Shown in pieces: positions 15,173 through 24,400 of a stretch of 64,000 nt of DNA; the stretch's first letter is position 1, and each line of letters begins with the position of its first letter. Origin of the DNA: Bradyrhizobium amphicarpaeae. GTDB lineage: Bacteria > Pseudomonadota > Alphaproteobacteria > Rhizobiales > Xanthobacteraceae. The position numbers and the translations under genes were made by a program. Under the pieces are notes generated by a model that saw nothing but the letters and a program-made list of their open reading frames with translations, did not search any database and was not told where the DNA came from. The stretch lies in assembly GCF_002266435.3 (NCBI RefSeq), contig NZ_CP029426.2, positions 5,982,001-6,046,000 of the forward strand. The letters run 5' to 3'.

Positions 15173-16783
15173 TTGCAAGGTCTTGCGGACTTTTTGAAGA
15201 GTATCGGCGCCGCCCGGTTCGCGGCGATGATCGCGGTCACCGCCGCGCTCGTCGGCTTTTTCGCGTTCGTCATCATGCGCGTCACCACGCCGCAGATGAC
15301 GACGCTGTTCACCGACCTCAGCGTCGAGGATTCCTCCGGCATTATCAAGGACCTGGAACGCCAGGGCATCCAGTTCGAGATCCGCAACGAGGGCAGCATC
15401 ATCATGGTGCCCAAGGACAAGGTCACGCGCCTGCGGATGAAGCTCGCCGAGGGCGGCCTACCCAAGGGCGGCGGCGTCGGCTACGAGGTGTTCGACAAGT
15501 CGGACGCCCTCGGCACCACCTCCTTCGTCCAGAACATCAATCACCTCCGCGCGCTGGAAGGCGAGCTCGCCCGCACCATCCGCGCCATCGACCGCATCCA
15601 GGCCGCCCGCGTCCATCTGGTGCTGCCCGAGCGCCCGCTGTTCGCCCGCGAGGCGCCGGAGCCGTCGGCCTCGATCGTGGTCCGGGTCCGCGGCGCGCTG
15701 GAAGCCCAGCAGATCCGCGCCATCCGTCATCTCGTTGCCTCCGCCGTCAACGGCCTGAAGCCGCAGCGGGTCTCGATCGTCGACGAGGCCGGCCAGCTGC
15801 TCGCCGACGGCGCCGCCACCGATCCGGAGCAGGCGGTCGGCGACGAGCGCCGCATCTCCTTCGAGAAGCGGATGCGCAAGCAGGTCGAGGACATCGTCTC
15901 CTCCGTGGTCGGATCAGGCCGGGCGCGCGTCCAGCTCTCGGCCGATTTCGATTTCAACAAGGTCACTCAGACCTCGGACAAGTACGACCCCGAGGGCCGC
16001 GTGCTGCGCTCGAGCCAGACTCGCGAAGAGCAGAGCATGACCGCCGACAACAACGGCCAGGTCACCGTCAACAACGAGCTGCCGGGCAACCAGCAGAACA
16101 GCGGCGCCACGGCCAAGGACCAGAGCAAAAAGTCCGAAGAGACCAACAATTACGAGATCTCCCGCACCACCAAGACCGAAGTGACCGAGGCCGGCCGGGT
16201 CAACCGCATCTCCGTCGCGGTGCTGGTCGACGGCATCTACACCAAGAACGACAAGGGCGAGCTCGCCTACACCGACCGCACCAAGGAGCAGCTCGACCGC
16301 ATCGCCACCCTGGTGCGCTCGGCGATCGGCTTCGACCAGAAGCGCGGCGACCAGGTCGAGGTCGTCAACCTGCGCTTTGCGGATGCGCCCTCCACCGCCC
16401 CGATCAGCGAGCCCTCCGGCTTCCTCGGCATGCTCCAGTTCACCAAGGACGACGTCATGTACTTCGTCGAGCTCGGCGTGATGATGCTGCTCGGCCTCGT
16501 CGTGCTGTTCCTGGTAATCCGCCCGCTGGTCAAGCGCATCCTGGCCTCCGACGAAGTCGCCGCTGCCATCTCCGGCGTGCTCTCCGGCCCGGCCGCCTCG
16601 GAAGAGACCGCGCCAGCCGGCCAGGCACTGCTGCCGAGCGGCACCGCCAGCGCGATCGACGTCGCCACCGTCCAGGGCCAGGTTCACGCCCAGTCCGTTC
16701 ATCGCGTCGGCGAACTCGCCGAGCGCAACCCCAACGAAACCGTCGCCATCATCCGCCAGTGGCTGACCGAACCAGCCAAATAA
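15173..16783 (+). CDS. fliF: Flagellar MS-ring protein FliF
   Basis: 536 residues from a TTG at 15173. One membrane helix near residues 18-38 (FAAMIAVTAALVGFFAFVIM) and another near 425-450 (ELGVMMLLGLVVLFLVIRPL) bracket the periplasmic ring-building domains. The latter contain YVAKQ-type motifs in the form LEGELARTIRAIDRIQAARV and LVLPERPLFAREA. The C-terminal cytoplasmic tail ends NPNETVAIIRQWLTEP, which is the FliG-binding segment. FliF forms the basal-body ring in the inner membrane on which export gate and C-ring assemble. It heads the five-gene fliF-G-H-N-flbD operon, as in Caulobacter. Confidence 0.97.
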   Translation: MQGLADFLKSIGAARFAAMIAVTAALVGFFAFVIMRVTTPQMTTLFTDLSVEDSSGIIKDLERQGIQFEIRNEGSIIMVPKDKVTRLRMKLAEGGLPKGGGVGYEVFDKSDALGTTSFVQNINHLRALEGELARTIRAIDRIQAARVHLVLPERPLFAREAPEPSASIVVRVRGALEAQQIRAIRHLVASAVNGLKPQRVSIVDEAGQLLADGAATDPEQAVGDERRISFEKRMRKQVEDIVSSVVGSGRARVQLSADFDFNKVTQTSDKYDPEGRVLRSSQTREEQSMTADNNGQVTVNNELPGNQQNSGATAKDQSKKSEETNNYEISRTTKTEVTEAGRVNRISVAVLVDGIYTKNDKGELAYTDRTKEQLDRIATLVRSAIGFDQKRGDQVEVVNLRFADAPSTAPISEPSGFLGMLQFTKDDVMYFVELGVMMLLGLVVLFLVIRPLVKRILASDEVAAAISGVLSGPAASEETAPAGQALLPSGTASAIDVATVQGQVHAQSVHRVGELAERNPNETVAIIRQWLTEPAK

Positions 16784-16827
16784 TCCTAGCCAAGAAACTT
16801 AGCCAGTGAATCAAGAAGTGATCTGAC

Positions 16828-17916
16828 ATGGCCGGAAATCTGCAAAACGCCAACTCGAACGACATCACCAGCGTGATCTCCACGCTCGGCCAGCGTGCCG
16901 GCACTCGCGCGGGGCAGACCGAGGCGGTGGCAGGACCCAAGCGCGCCGCGATCCTGATGCTGGCGCTGGGCGAGCAGTATGGCGGCAAGATCTGGTCGAT
17001 GCTCGACGACGACGAGGTGCGCCAGCTCTCGCTGGAGATGTCGACGCTGGGCACCGTCGAGGTCGACACGGTCGAGGACATGCTGCTCGAGTTCGTCTCG
17101 CGCATGTCGGCCTCGGGCGCGCTGATGGGCAATTTCGACGCCACCGAGCGGCTGCTGCAGCAATACCTGCCGCCGGAGCGCGTCAACGGCATCATGGACG
17201 AGATCCGCGGTCCCGCGGGGCGCAACATGTGGGAGAAGCTTTCCAACGTGCAGGAAGAGGTGCTCGCCAACTATCTCAAGAACGAATATCCGCAGACCAT
17301 CGCGGTGGTGCTGTCGAAGCTGAAGCCGGAACACGCCGCGCGCGTGCTCGGCATCTTCCCCGAGGAGCTCGCGCTCGACGTCGTCAACCGCATGCTGAAG
17401 ATGGAGGCGGTGCAGAAGGAGGTGATCGAGAGCGTGGAGAAGACCCTGCGCACCGAATTCATGTCCAACCTGTCGCAGACCCGCCGCCGCGACGCCCACG
17501 AGGTGATGGCGGAAATCTTCAACAATTTCGACCGCCAGACCGAAACCCGCTTCATCACCTCGCTGGAAGAGGACAACCGCGAATCGGCCGAGCGCATCAA
17601 GGCGCTGATGTTCACCTTCGACGACCTCGTGAAGCTGGATTCCGGTTCGGCCCAGACGCTGATGCGCAACGTCGACAAGGACAAGCTCGGCGTGGCGCTC
17701 AAGAGCGCCAACGAGGACGTCCGCAACTTCTTCTTCGGCAACATGTCCTCGCGCGCCGCCAAGATGCTCCAGGACGACATGGCCGCGATGGGCCCGGTCC
17801 GCCTGCGCGACGTCGACGAGGCGCAGGCGCTGCTGGTCAATCTCGCCAAGGATCTCGCCGCCAAGGGCGAGATCATGCTGACCAAGAACCGCGCCGACGA
17901 CGAGCTGGTGTATTGA
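16828..17916 (+). CDS. fliG: Flagellar motor switch protein FliG
   Basis: 362 residues. The N-terminal FliF-binding domain starts at [20 protein letters not shown]. The middle domain carries the EHPQ-equivalent [20 protein letters not shown]. The C-terminal torque domain includes [20 protein letters not shown] and [17 protein letters not shown], with the charged residues that face the stator. FliG is the rotor part of the C-ring. The N-terminal ~35 residues before the conserved part are longer than in E. coli. The stop codon overlaps the fliH start (TGATG), so the two are translationally coupled. Confidence 0.97.
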   Translation: MAGNLQNANSNDITSVISTLGQRAGTRAGQTEAVAGPKRAAILMLALGEQYGGKIWSMLDDDEVRQLSLEMSTLGTVEVDTVEDMLLEFVSRMSASGALMGNFDATERLLQQYLPPERVNGIMDEIRGPAGRNMWEKLSNVQEEVLANYLKNEYPQTIAVVLSKLKPEHAARVLGIFPEELALDVVNRMLKMEAVQKEVIESVEKTLRTEFMSNLSQTRRRDAHEVMAEIFNNFDRQTETRFITSLEEDNRESAERIKALMFTFDDLVKLDSGSAQTLMRNVDKDKLGVALKSANEDVRNFFFGNMSSRAAKMLQDDMAAMGPVRLRDVDEAQALLVNLAKDLAAKGEIMLTKNRADDELVY

Positions 17917-18539
17917 TGGCCGCTCCGGCAAAATTTCTGTTCGATACCGACTTCGCGGCGCCCGAGCGGACGACGCGGGAGAAGGCCGCGACTGCCGCGG
18001 AGATCGCCCAGAGGATCGCGGAAGCCGAGGCGCGCGCCTATCAGGACGGCTTTGCCGCCGGCCAGCAGGAGGCCAAGGCCGAGAGCGACCGCCGCATCGC
18101 GCTGGCCATGGAAGAGATCAACATCGGCATTCGCGGCATCGCGTCCGGGATCGGCAACATCGAATCCAAGATGGAGACCGAGGCGGTCGACGTCGCGGTG
18201 GCGGTCGCGCGCAAGCTGTGCGCCGACCTGGTCGCCGCCGAGCCGCTCGGCGAGATCGTCGCACTGGTCAAGGACTGCTTCTCGCATCTGGTCGCGACGC
18301 CGCATCTGGTGGTCCGCATCAACGACGCGCTTTACGACAGCGCACGCGAGAAGATGGAGCGGCTCGCCAAGCAGAGCGGCTTCGAAGGACGGCTGGTGAT
18401 CCTGGCCGAGCCGGAGATTGCGACCGGCGACTGCCGGATCGAATGGGCCGATGGCGGTGTCGTGCTGGAGCGCGGCGCCATCGCGGCCAAGATCGACGAA
18501 ATGGTTGGACGCTATGTCGCGTCCCGCAGGGGGAGCTAA
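17916..18539 (+). CDS. fliH: Flagellar export ATPase regulator FliH (FlbE-like)
   Basis: 207 residues from an ATG that shares its A with the fliG stop codon. The features expected of FliH are present: a short N-terminus, an Ala/Glu-rich amphipathic helix around EIAQRIAEAEARAYQDGFAA, and then the family C-terminal part VDVAVAVARKLCADLVAAEP, LVKDCFSHLVATPHLVVRIN and GDCRIEWADGGVVLERGAIA. FliH binds the ATPase FliI and docks it at the export gate or at FliN. Alphaproteobacterial versions are divergent and known as FlbE in Caulobacter. Position between fliG and fliN supports the call. Confidence 0.9.
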   Translation: MAAPAKFLFDTDFAAPERTTREKAATAAEIAQRIAEAEARAYQDGFAAGQQEAKAESDRRIALAMEEINIGIRGIASGIGNIESKMETEAVDVAVAVARKLCADLVAAEPLGEIVALVKDCFSHLVATPHLVVRINDALYDSAREKMERLAKQSGFEGRLVILAEPEIATGDCRIEWADGGVVLERGAIAAKIDEMVGRYVASRRGS

Positions 18540-18542
18540 GCC

Positions 18543-18893
18543 ATGAGCGATACCGACGGACAGGTCCCGCTGCCCGATCTCAACGGCCCGATGCCGCCCA
18601 CCGGCACGGACGTCGGCTACAACGAGGACGAATATGCGGCACGTGCCGCCGCCGACCTCGAGGCGGTGTTCGACGTTCCCGTCCAGGTCTCGGCCGTGCT
18701 CGGCCGCTCGAAGATGGACGTCAGCGAGCTGTTGAAGCTCGGACCCGGCACCGTGCTCGAGCTCGACCGGCGCGTCGGCGAGGCCATCGACATCTACGTC
18801 AACAACAAGCTGGTCGCCCGCGGCGAAGTCGTCCTGGTGGAGGACAAGCTCGGCGTGACCATGACCGAAATCATCAAGACCGAACGCAGCTGA
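18543..18893 (+). CDS. fliN: Flagellar motor switch protein FliN
   Basis: 116 residues. The C-terminal SpoA/FliN domain is complete: DVPVQVSAVLGRSKMDVSEL, then KLGPGTVLELDRRVGEAIDI and YVNNKLVARGEVVLVEDKLG, ending VTMTEIIKTERS. The N-terminal ~40 residues are acidic and variable. FliN forms the base of the C-ring with FliM and receives FliH-FliI. It starts three bases after the fliH stop, consistent with tight coupling. Confidence 0.97.
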   Translation: MSDTDGQVPLPDLNGPMPPTGTDVGYNEDEYAARAAADLEAVFDVPVQVSAVLGRSKMDVSELLKLGPGTVLELDRRVGEAIDIYVNNKLVARGEVVLVEDKLGVTMTEIIKTERS

Positions 18894-18926
18894 TAGCGCG
18901 CGCGACCAGACGGACAGGAGACTGAC

Positions 18927-20312
18927 ATGCGGCTTCTCATCGTTGGCACATTGAAGGGCCAGCTCACCACCGCCACCAAGATCGCGATGGACAACGGCGC
19001 CACCGTGACCCATGCCGAGGATCACGAGCAGGCGATGCGCGTGCTGCGCGGCGGCAAGGGCGCCGACCTCCTGCTGGTCGACGTCGCCCTCGACATCCGC
19101 GACCTCGTGATGCGGCTCGAGGCCGAGCACATCCACGCCCCGATCGTCGCCTGCGGCATCACCAACGACGCCCGCGCCGCGGTCGCCGCGATCCACGCCG
19201 GCGCCAAGGAATACATCCCGCTGCCGCCGGACCCCGAGCTGATCGCCGCGGTGCTGGCCGCGGTCGCCAACGATTCCCGCGAACTGGTCTATCGCGACGA
19301 GGCGATGTCCAAGGTGATCAAGCTGGCGCAGCAGATCGCCGGCTCCGACGCCTCGGTGATGGTCACCGGCGAGTCCGGAACCGGCAAGGAAGTTCTGGCC
19401 CGCTACGTCCACACCCGCTCGGCCCGCGCCAAGCGTCCCTTCATCTCGATCAACTGCGCCGCGATCCCCGAGCATCTGCTCGAATCCGAGCTGTTCGGCC
19501 ATGAGAAGGGCGCCTTCACCGGCGCGATCGCCCGCCGCATCGGCAAGTTCGAGGAAGCGACCGGCGGCACGCTGCTGCTCGACGAAATCTCGGAGATGGA
19601 CGTCCGCCTGCAATCCAAGCTGCTCCGCGCCATCCAGGAGCGCGTGATCGATCGCGTCGGCGGCACCAAGCCGGTGCCCGTCGACATTCGCATCATCGCG
19701 ACCTCGAACCGCAATCTGGTGGACGCCGTGCGCGAAGGCACGTTCCGCGAGGATTTGCTGTTCCGCCTCAACGTCGTGAATTTGAAGATCCCTCCGCTAC
19801 GCGAGCGTCCCCTCGACATCCTCGAGCTCGCCCAGCACTTCGTGAAGAAATACGCCGAGGCCAATGGCGTGCCGGTGCGCCCGATTTCCGCGGAAGCGCG
19901 CCGCGTACTCTCGGCCAACCGCTGGCAGGGCAACGTCCGCGAGCTCGAAAACACGATGCATCGCGCGGTGCTGATGGCGCAGGGCGACGAGATCGGCCCC
20001 GACGCCATCCTGACGCCGGACGGCGACCGCCTCGACCTCGCCAAGACCGTGCCGGCCGTGGCGCATGCCACGATGGCCGCCGAGCAGGTGACGCGGGCGC
20101 TGGTGGGCCGCACGGTCGCCGACGTCGAGCGCGACCTGATCCTGGAGACGCTGAAGCACTGCCTCGGCAACCGCACCCATGCCGCCAACATCCTCGGCAT
20201 CTCGATCCGCACGCTGCGCAACAAGCTCAACGAATATTCCGACGGCGGCATCCCGATCACCCCGGCGGGAACGCCGGGCGAGTATCCGCGGATGCCGATG
20301 GTTGGAGCGTAA
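18927..20312 (+). CDS. flbD: Sigma-54-dependent flagellar regulator FlbD
   Basis: 461 residues. Residues 1-115 form a degenerate receiver: Asp52 is kept (LLLVDVALD), but the N-terminal acidic pair is missing (LLIVGTLK) and the usual Lys-Pro is replaced by KEYIPLPPD, as reported for Caulobacter FlbD. The AAA+ domain has Walker A GESGTGKE at 148-155 and the sigma-54 contact loop GAFTGA at 195-200. The arginine finger region is LFRLNVVNL. The C-terminal Fis-type helix-turn-helix is NRTHAANILGISIRTLRNKL. It activates late flagellar promoters and represses fliF in Caulobacter. It ends the operon and is followed by a hairpin with a T-run. Confidence 0.95.
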   Translation: MRLLIVGTLKGQLTTATKIAMDNGATVTHAEDHEQAMRVLRGGKGADLLLVDVALDIRDLVMRLEAEHIHAPIVACGITNDARAAVAAIHAGAKEYIPLPPDPELIAAVLAAVANDSRELVYRDEAMSKVIKLAQQIAGSDASVMVTGESGTGKEVLARYVHTRSARAKRPFISINCAAIPEHLLESELFGHEKGAFTGAIARRIGKFEEATGGTLLLDEISEMDVRLQSKLLRAIQERVIDRVGGTKPVPVDIRIIATSNRNLVDAVREGTFREDLLFRLNVVNLKIPPLRERPLDILELAQHFVKKYAEANGVPVRPISAEARRVLSANRWQGNVRELENTMHRAVLMAQGDEIGPDAILTPDGDRLDLAKTVPAVAHATMAAEQVTRALVGRTVADVERDLILETLKHCLGNRTHAANILGISIRTLRNKLNEYSDGGIPITPAGTPGEYPRMPMVGA

Positions 20313-20340
20313 GTAGCGCCCACGCTGGTTGGGATTACGA

Positions 20341-20372
20341 ATGCCCGGGCTGGTCCCGGGCATTTATTTTTG
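20341..20372 (+). terminator. Terminator-like palindrome after flbD
   Basis: ATGCCCGGG CTGGT CCCGGGCAT is a perfect 9-bp stem directly followed by TTATTTTT. The stem is of the same family as the palindrome at 21731-21753, so a mobile palindrome may serve as the operon terminator. It lies 28 bases after the flbD stop. Confidence 0.75.
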
Positions 20373-20391
20373 CACCGTCAGCGACGGTCTC

Positions 20392-20472
20392 GTAGCCCGC
20401 ATGAGCGCAGCGACATGCGGGCCCACCCTCCTTGTGGCATCCCGGATATCGCTTCGCTCATCCGGGCTACGG
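20392..20472. repeat. Palindromic repeat (GTAGCCCG family)
   Basis: GTAGCCCGCATGAGCGCAGC at the left is mirrored by GCTTCGCTCATCCGGGCTAC at the right. A middle part contains GGGCCCACC and ATCCCGGATATC. Non-coding REP/BIME-like element between flbD and the peptidase gene. Confidence 0.7.
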
Positions 20473-20562
20473 GAGCGAACACATGGCGGCACCGCATCCG
20501 GCGACTAGGTCGCCGCCACGCCACGCCCTATAACCCGGCATGAAAACCACGCGAGGAACCAC

Positions 20563-21711
20563 ATGTCTCAAGCTCAAATCACGGACTGGCTGGCGTCGCA
20601 GAAGCAGGCGATGATCGATCTGCTGCGCGACGTCGTGAACATCGACTCCGGCTCCTATGACAAGGAAGGCGTCGATGCGGTCGGTGCGCGGTTCGAGCGA
20701 CATTTTGCCGAGCACGGCATTCCGTGCCGGCGCGAGGCCGACGCCACCTTCGGTGACGCGATCCATGCCGACGTCGCCAAGCCCGGCAGCAACGAGAAGC
20801 CGGTGCTGTTGATGGGACATCGCGACACCGTATTCGGCAAGGGCGAAGCGGAGCGGCGCCCGTTCACGATCAAGGACGGCCGTGCCTATGGGCCCGGCGT
20901 GGCCGACATGAAGTCCGGCGTCGTGATGAACATCTTCGTCGCGACCGCCTTCCACAAATTCGGCGGCAACCCGCACCCGATCAAGCTGCTGATCACCTCG
21001 GACGAGGAGATCGGCTCGCCCTCCTCCCGGCCCGTGATCGAGCGCGAGGGCCGCTCGGCCCGCGCCGTGTTCAATTCCGAGCCGGGCCGCCCCACCGGCA
21101 ACATCGTGACCGGGCGCAAGGGCGGCATCTTCATGCATCTCGCCATCACCGGCAAAGCCGCGCATTCCGGCGCCAATTTCGCCGCCGGCGTCAGCGCGAT
21201 CGGCGAGCTCGCACACAAGATCGTGCAGATCCACGCGCTCACCGATCTCGACAAGGGCATCACGCTCAATGTCGGCCTGGTCTCGGGCGGGCAGTCCGTC
21301 AACACCACGGCGCCTTACGCCGAGGGCCAGATCGACCTTCGCTACGTCGATCCGGCGGATCGTGCGCGGGTGATGGACGCGATCGAGACCATCGTCGCGA
21401 CATCCTACGTGCCGGGCACGCATGCGACCCTGACGATCAAGGGCGAGTTCGTGCCCGTGGTGCAGAGCGCGGATTCAAGGGCGCTGTTCGAAAGCTATCA
21501 GGCCGCAGCAAGACAAGCCGGGCTCACCACGCTGCAGGGCGAGTTCTCCGGCGGCTGCGCCGATTCCGGCTTCACCGCCGCGGTCGGCACGCCGACCATC
21601 TGCGGCCTCGGCCCGGTCGGCGGGCTCGCGCACACGCCGGAGGAATATCTCGAGATCGACAGCATCGTGCCGCGCGCGCAAGCGCTGGCGCTGGCGATTT
21701 TGCGGGGGTGA
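20563..21711 (+). CDS. M20 family metallopeptidase (glutamate carboxypeptidase-like)
   Basis: 382 residues. The metal ligands are recognisable: His in LMGHRDTV, Asp in GPGVADMKSG, the Glu-Glu catalytic/ligand pair in TSDEEIGS, and a later Glu/His set around FNSEPGRP and GLAHTPEEYL. The dimerisation domain starts at GKAAHSGANFAAGVSAIGEL. The overall plan matches M20A carboxypeptidase G2-like enzymes, which remove C-terminal glutamate from folates or peptides. No signal peptide is visible, so it should be cytoplasmic. The true substrate cannot be told. It is a single gene that ends in palindromic repeats. Confidence 0.9.
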   Translation: MSQAQITDWLASQKQAMIDLLRDVVNIDSGSYDKEGVDAVGARFERHFAEHGIPCRREADATFGDAIHADVAKPGSNEKPVLLMGHRDTVFGKGEAERRPFTIKDGRAYGPGVADMKSGVVMNIFVATAFHKFGGNPHPIKLLITSDEEIGSPSSRPVIEREGRSARAVFNSEPGRPTGNIVTGRKGGIFMHLAITGKAAHSGANFAAGVSAIGELAHKIVQIHALTDLDKGITLNVGLVSGGQSVNTTAPYAEGQIDLRYVDPADRARVMDAIETIVATSYVPGTHATLTIKGEFVPVVQSADSRALFESYQAAARQAGLTTLQGEFSGGCADSGFTAAVGTPTICGLGPVGGLAHTPEEYLEIDSIVPRAQALALAILRG

Positions 21712-21730
21712 AGTCACACACTCGGTCGAC

Positions 21731-21753
21731 ATGCCCGGGCTTGTCCCGGGCAT
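21731..21753. repeat. Perfect palindrome (ATGCCCGGG family)
   Basis: ATGCCCGGG CTTGT CCCGGGCAT lies 19 bases after the peptidase stop codon, between convergent genes. It has the same stem as the hairpin after flbD at 20341. Confidence 0.75.
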
Positions 21754-21785
21754 TCACGCCTCTCCGAAACCGCCGATGCACGTGG

Positions 21786-21808
21786 ATGGCCGGGTCAAGC
21801 CCGGCCAT
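21786..21808. repeat. Perfect palindrome (ATGGCCGGG family)
   Basis: ATGGCCGGG TCAAG CCCGGCCAT has the same stem as the element at 9076-9106, with the loop in reverse orientation. It lies 32 bases after the neighbouring palindrome, in the convergent intergenic space. Confidence 0.75.
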
Positions 21809-21854
21809 GACGAGTTGAGAGAGACGCGCGCCACATTGGCCGCGCGCATTCACC

Positions 21855-22013
21855 TCACGAATAACTCGGCGCGTCGGGCTTGCGGAAGATGTGGATGGGA
21901 TCGCCGGGAATGATGTCGGACTGGCCTGAGAACATCGCATAAGCATAGAGCGCGAGATAGGCGATCGCGAGCGCGCTGACGGCGTAGAAGGCCCAGGTCG
22001 CAACCCGTTTCAT
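21855..22013 (-). CDS. 52-residue single-pass membrane protein
   Basis: Starts at the ATG 22011-22013 (GGAACG just before it) and reads MKRVATWAFYAVSALAIAYL followed by ALYAYAMFSGQS and a short polar tail ending RKPDAPSYS. There is one membrane helix with a basic N-terminus, so the tail probably faces the periplasm. No known domain. It lies 97 bases downstream of the flavin reductase of the sulfonate operon on the same strand and could be the last gene of that transcript. The codon pattern and hydrophobic helix argue that it is real. Confidence 0.65.
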   Translation of the reverse strand: MKRVATWAFYAVSALAIAYLALYAYAMFSGQSDIIPGDPIHIFRKPDAPSYS

Positions 22014-22110
22014 CGTTCCGCTCCATTGCCGTCCCGGCGGGAGGCTCAGGCAGCGCTTCTAGAGCGATGACAGCCAAAAGGCCAGCCTGCAGGCCACTTG
22101 TCAGCGGCGG

Positions 22111-22692
22111 TCAAACGCCGCGTCGAACGCTCACGGGAACGCTGACGTCCGCGAGCCTGGCGGCATCTTCGTCCTGGTCGACCGCCACGTACTGGCCGTG
22201 CCAATAGGCGAGCGCGGCATTGCGGGTCGAATTCCTGACCGACCTGACACGACCGATGACGATGCCGTGCGAGTGGCGCTCCATGATCTCCTCGACCTCG
22301 CAATCCAACGCCGACAGCGCGCCGACCAGCAGCGGAACGCCCGAGACCGCCGTCACCCACTCGGCACCTTTGAAACGATCGGCGCCCTTCAGCCCGCCCT
22401 TGCCGGCAAAGCGCTCGGCGACATCGAGCTGGTCGGCATTGAGGATGCTCACGCCGAAGGCGCCGTGCCGGCGGATCAAGGGGAAGGACGAGGCATCGCG
22501 GTTGATGCTGACCAGCAATGTCGGCGGCTCGACCGACAGCGAGGTCACCGATGTCACCGTCATTCCGGTGACGTCCTTGCCCCGCCCCGCGGTGATGACG
22601 CTGACGCCGCCGGTGAGATGGCGCATGGCGCCGCGGAAATCGGCGGACGAGATGGCAGTTTCAGTCATGAGATCGCGAGGCACTACATTCAT
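22111..22692 (-). CDS. Flavin reductase (FMN-binding split-barrel family)
   Basis: 193 residues. It matches the flavin_reduct domain: DFRGAMRHLTGGVSVITAG, then GMTVTSVTSLSVEPPTLLVS, INRDASSFPLIRRHGAFGVS and ILNADQLDVAERFAGKGG. Enzymes of this family use NAD(P)H to reduce FMN for a partner monooxygenase. It ends the ssuADCB operon, so it most likely supplies FMNH2 to SsuD in place of SsuE (inference). The start at 22692 has GGGGA upstream; an internal ATG at 22668 is a weaker choice. Confidence 0.9.
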   Translation of the reverse strand: MNVVPRDLMTETAISSADFRGAMRHLTGGVSVITAGRGKDVTGMTVTSVTSLSVEPPTLLVSINRDASSFPLIRRHGAFGVSILNADQLDVAERFAGKGGLKGADRFKGAEWVTAVSGVPLLVGALSALDCEVEEIMERHSHGIVIGRVRSVRNSTRNAALAYWHGQYVAVDQDEDAARLADVSVPVSVRRGV

Positions 22693-22724
22693 GGCATGGT
22701 CCCCGACGCGGGGCTCTCCAATAT

Positions 22725-23573
22725 CTAGGTACGATCTTCCGCCGACAAAAGGTTGCTCAAAATTGAGCCTTCAAGGCTTGCCAATTCGGCAGAGCCGCGT
22801 TCCCGGGGCCGGGTGGCGTTAACCGTGACGTCGTGGGCGATCCGGCCTTCGTCGATCACCAGCACCCGGTCGGCCAAGGCGACGGCTTCGGCGACGTCGT
22901 GGGTGACGAGGATCGCGGTAAACCCCTGGTCGCGCCAGACGCGCTCCAGCAACCGCTGCATCGAGATCCGGGTCAGCGCATCCAGCGCGCCGAGCGGCTC
23001 GTCGAAGGCGAGAACGCGCGGACGTGAGACCAGCGCTCGGGCGAGCGCGACGCGCTGCTTCTGTCCGCCCGACAGCACCGAGGGCCACTGATCGCGCTTG
23101 TCGGTGAGGCCGACCTCGGTCAGGGCCTTTTCGGCGCGGGCATGCACATCGTTCGACGCACGGTCGCGGCCGAGGCCGACCTCGACATTGGAAAGCACCC
23201 GCGCCCAGGGCAGCAGCCGCGGCTCCTGGAACATCACGCGGATGTCCTCGGGCTGGGTCTCCTGGCCGAAGCTGATGCTGCCGGCATCGATCTTTTCCAG
23301 GCCCGCGATCAGGCGCAGCAGCGTGCTCTTGCCGCAACCGCTTTTGCCGACGATGGCGACGAACTGGCCGGCAGGGATGTGCAGGTCGATCCCGCGCAAC
23401 ACCTCGTTCTCGCCGAAGGACTTTCTCAAGCCGCGGATGCTGAGCGGCAGGCCGCCGATCTGCGCTTGACGTTCGCCTTGGCGTTCCTCGCGCACCACGC
23501 GGGCGTGAGGCGCAAAGTTGGCGCGGCTGGCGAGCTCGGCTTCGGGAAGAGACGTACGAAGCGCTGTCTGCAT
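22725..23573 (-). CDS. ssuB: Aliphatic sulfonate ABC transporter ATP-binding protein SsuB
   Basis: 282 residues, with the start chosen at [10 protein letters not shown] (ATG 23571-23573). The longer open frame only re-reads ssuC in another phase. Walker A is [12 protein letters not shown], the Q-loop is [17 protein letters not shown], the signature is [15 protein letters not shown], Walker B is [15 protein letters not shown] and the switch His is [13 protein letters not shown]. The first ~50 residues are a variable extension. It energises SsuC on the cytoplasmic face for sulfonate or taurine-type uptake. The neighbours ssuA, ssuD and ssuC fix the role. Confidence 0.95.
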   Translation of the reverse strand: MQTALRTSLPEAELASRANFAPHARVVREERQGERQAQIGGLPLSIRGLRKSFGENEVLRGIDLHIPAGQFVAIVGKSGCGKSTLLRLIAGLEKIDAGSISFGQETQPEDIRVMFQEPRLLPWARVLSNVEVGLGRDRASNDVHARAEKALTEVGLTDKRDQWPSVLSGGQKQRVALARALVSRPRVLAFDEPLGALDALTRISMQRLLERVWRDQGFTAILVTHDVAEAVALADRVLVIDEGRIAHDVTVNATRPRERGSAELASLEGSILSNLLSAEDRT

Positions 23574-23593
23574 GGGATTTTCCGGTATGTCTC

Positions 23594-24400
23594 TCAGCGT
23601 TTCTGGAAGGCGGGATGCCAGGAGAGCGTCGCCCGCTCCAGCACGCGGGAGGCGCTGTCGGCGAGCTTGCCGAGCAGGGCGTAGATCAGGATCGAGAGCA
23701 CGACGACGTCGATCAGCATGAACTCGCGCCCCTGCATCGCCATGTATCCAAGGCCCGATGACGCCGCGATGGTTTCGGCAACGATCAGGGTCAGCCACAT
23801 GATGCCGAGCGCGAAGCGGATGCCGACGAAGATCGACGGCAGCGCGCCCGGGAAGATCACACGGCGGAACAATTCGCCGTCGGACATGCCGTAGATCCGG
23901 CCCATCTCGATCAGCTGCGGATCGACGGTGCGGATGCCGTGCAGCGTGTTGAGGTAGATCGGGAAGAACACACCGAGCGCCACCAGGAAGAGCTTGGCGC
24001 TCTCGTCGATGCCGAACCAGAGGATGACGAGCGGGATCAGCGCCAGATGCGGCACGTTGCGCACCATCTGCAGCGTGGTGTCGGTGAGCTTGGCCGACAG
24101 CTGCGACAGGCCGTTGGCGAGGCCGAAGGCAAAGCCGATGCTGCCGCCGATCAGGAAGCCGATCGAGGCGCGGCAGAACGAAACCCAGATGTTGCGGACG
24201 AGCTCGCCGGAGAGCAGCAGCTTCCAGCCGGCGAGCAGGACGTCACTCGGCGCCGGCAGCACCCGATTCGGCACGAAGCCGGTCACGCTGGCGACCTGCC
24301 AGATCGCGATGATCGCGAGCGGCACGATCCACTGGATCAGGCCATCCACCCCAGGCAAACGAAAGCCGCGCGGAAGTGAAACGCTGTCGATCAGGCTCAT
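23594..24400 (-). CDS. ssuC: Aliphatic sulfonate ABC transporter permease SsuC
   Basis: 268 residues from the ATG at 24398-24400, which overlaps the ssuD stop codon by four bases (ATGA). About six membrane helices are visible, for example [20 protein letters not shown] and [13 protein letters not shown] helix ends. The EAA loop that contacts the ATPase is [20 protein letters not shown] followed by [12 protein letters not shown]. This is the usual length for SsuC. It forms the channel for alkanesulfonates with SsuB and takes substrate from SsuA. Confidence 0.95.
   Translation of the reverse strand: MSLIDSVSLPRGFRLPGVDGLIQWIVPLAIIAIWQVASVTGFVPNRVLPAPSDVLLAGWKLLLSGELVRNIWVSFCRASIGFLIGGSIGFAFGLANGLSQLSAKLTDTTLQMVRNVPHLALIPLVILWFGIDESAKLFLVALGVFFPIYLNTLHGIRTVDPQLIEMGRIYGMSDGELFRRVIFPGALPSIFVGIRFALGIMWLTLIVAETIAASSGLGYMAMQGREFMLIDVVVLSILIYALLGKLADSASRVLERATLSWHPAFQKR

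Noticed and set aside
17271..19613. Open frame of 780 codons on the minus strand across the flagellar genes
   Set aside because: It spans four well-identified genes on the other strand and has no ribosome-binding site or domain; it is a composition shadow.
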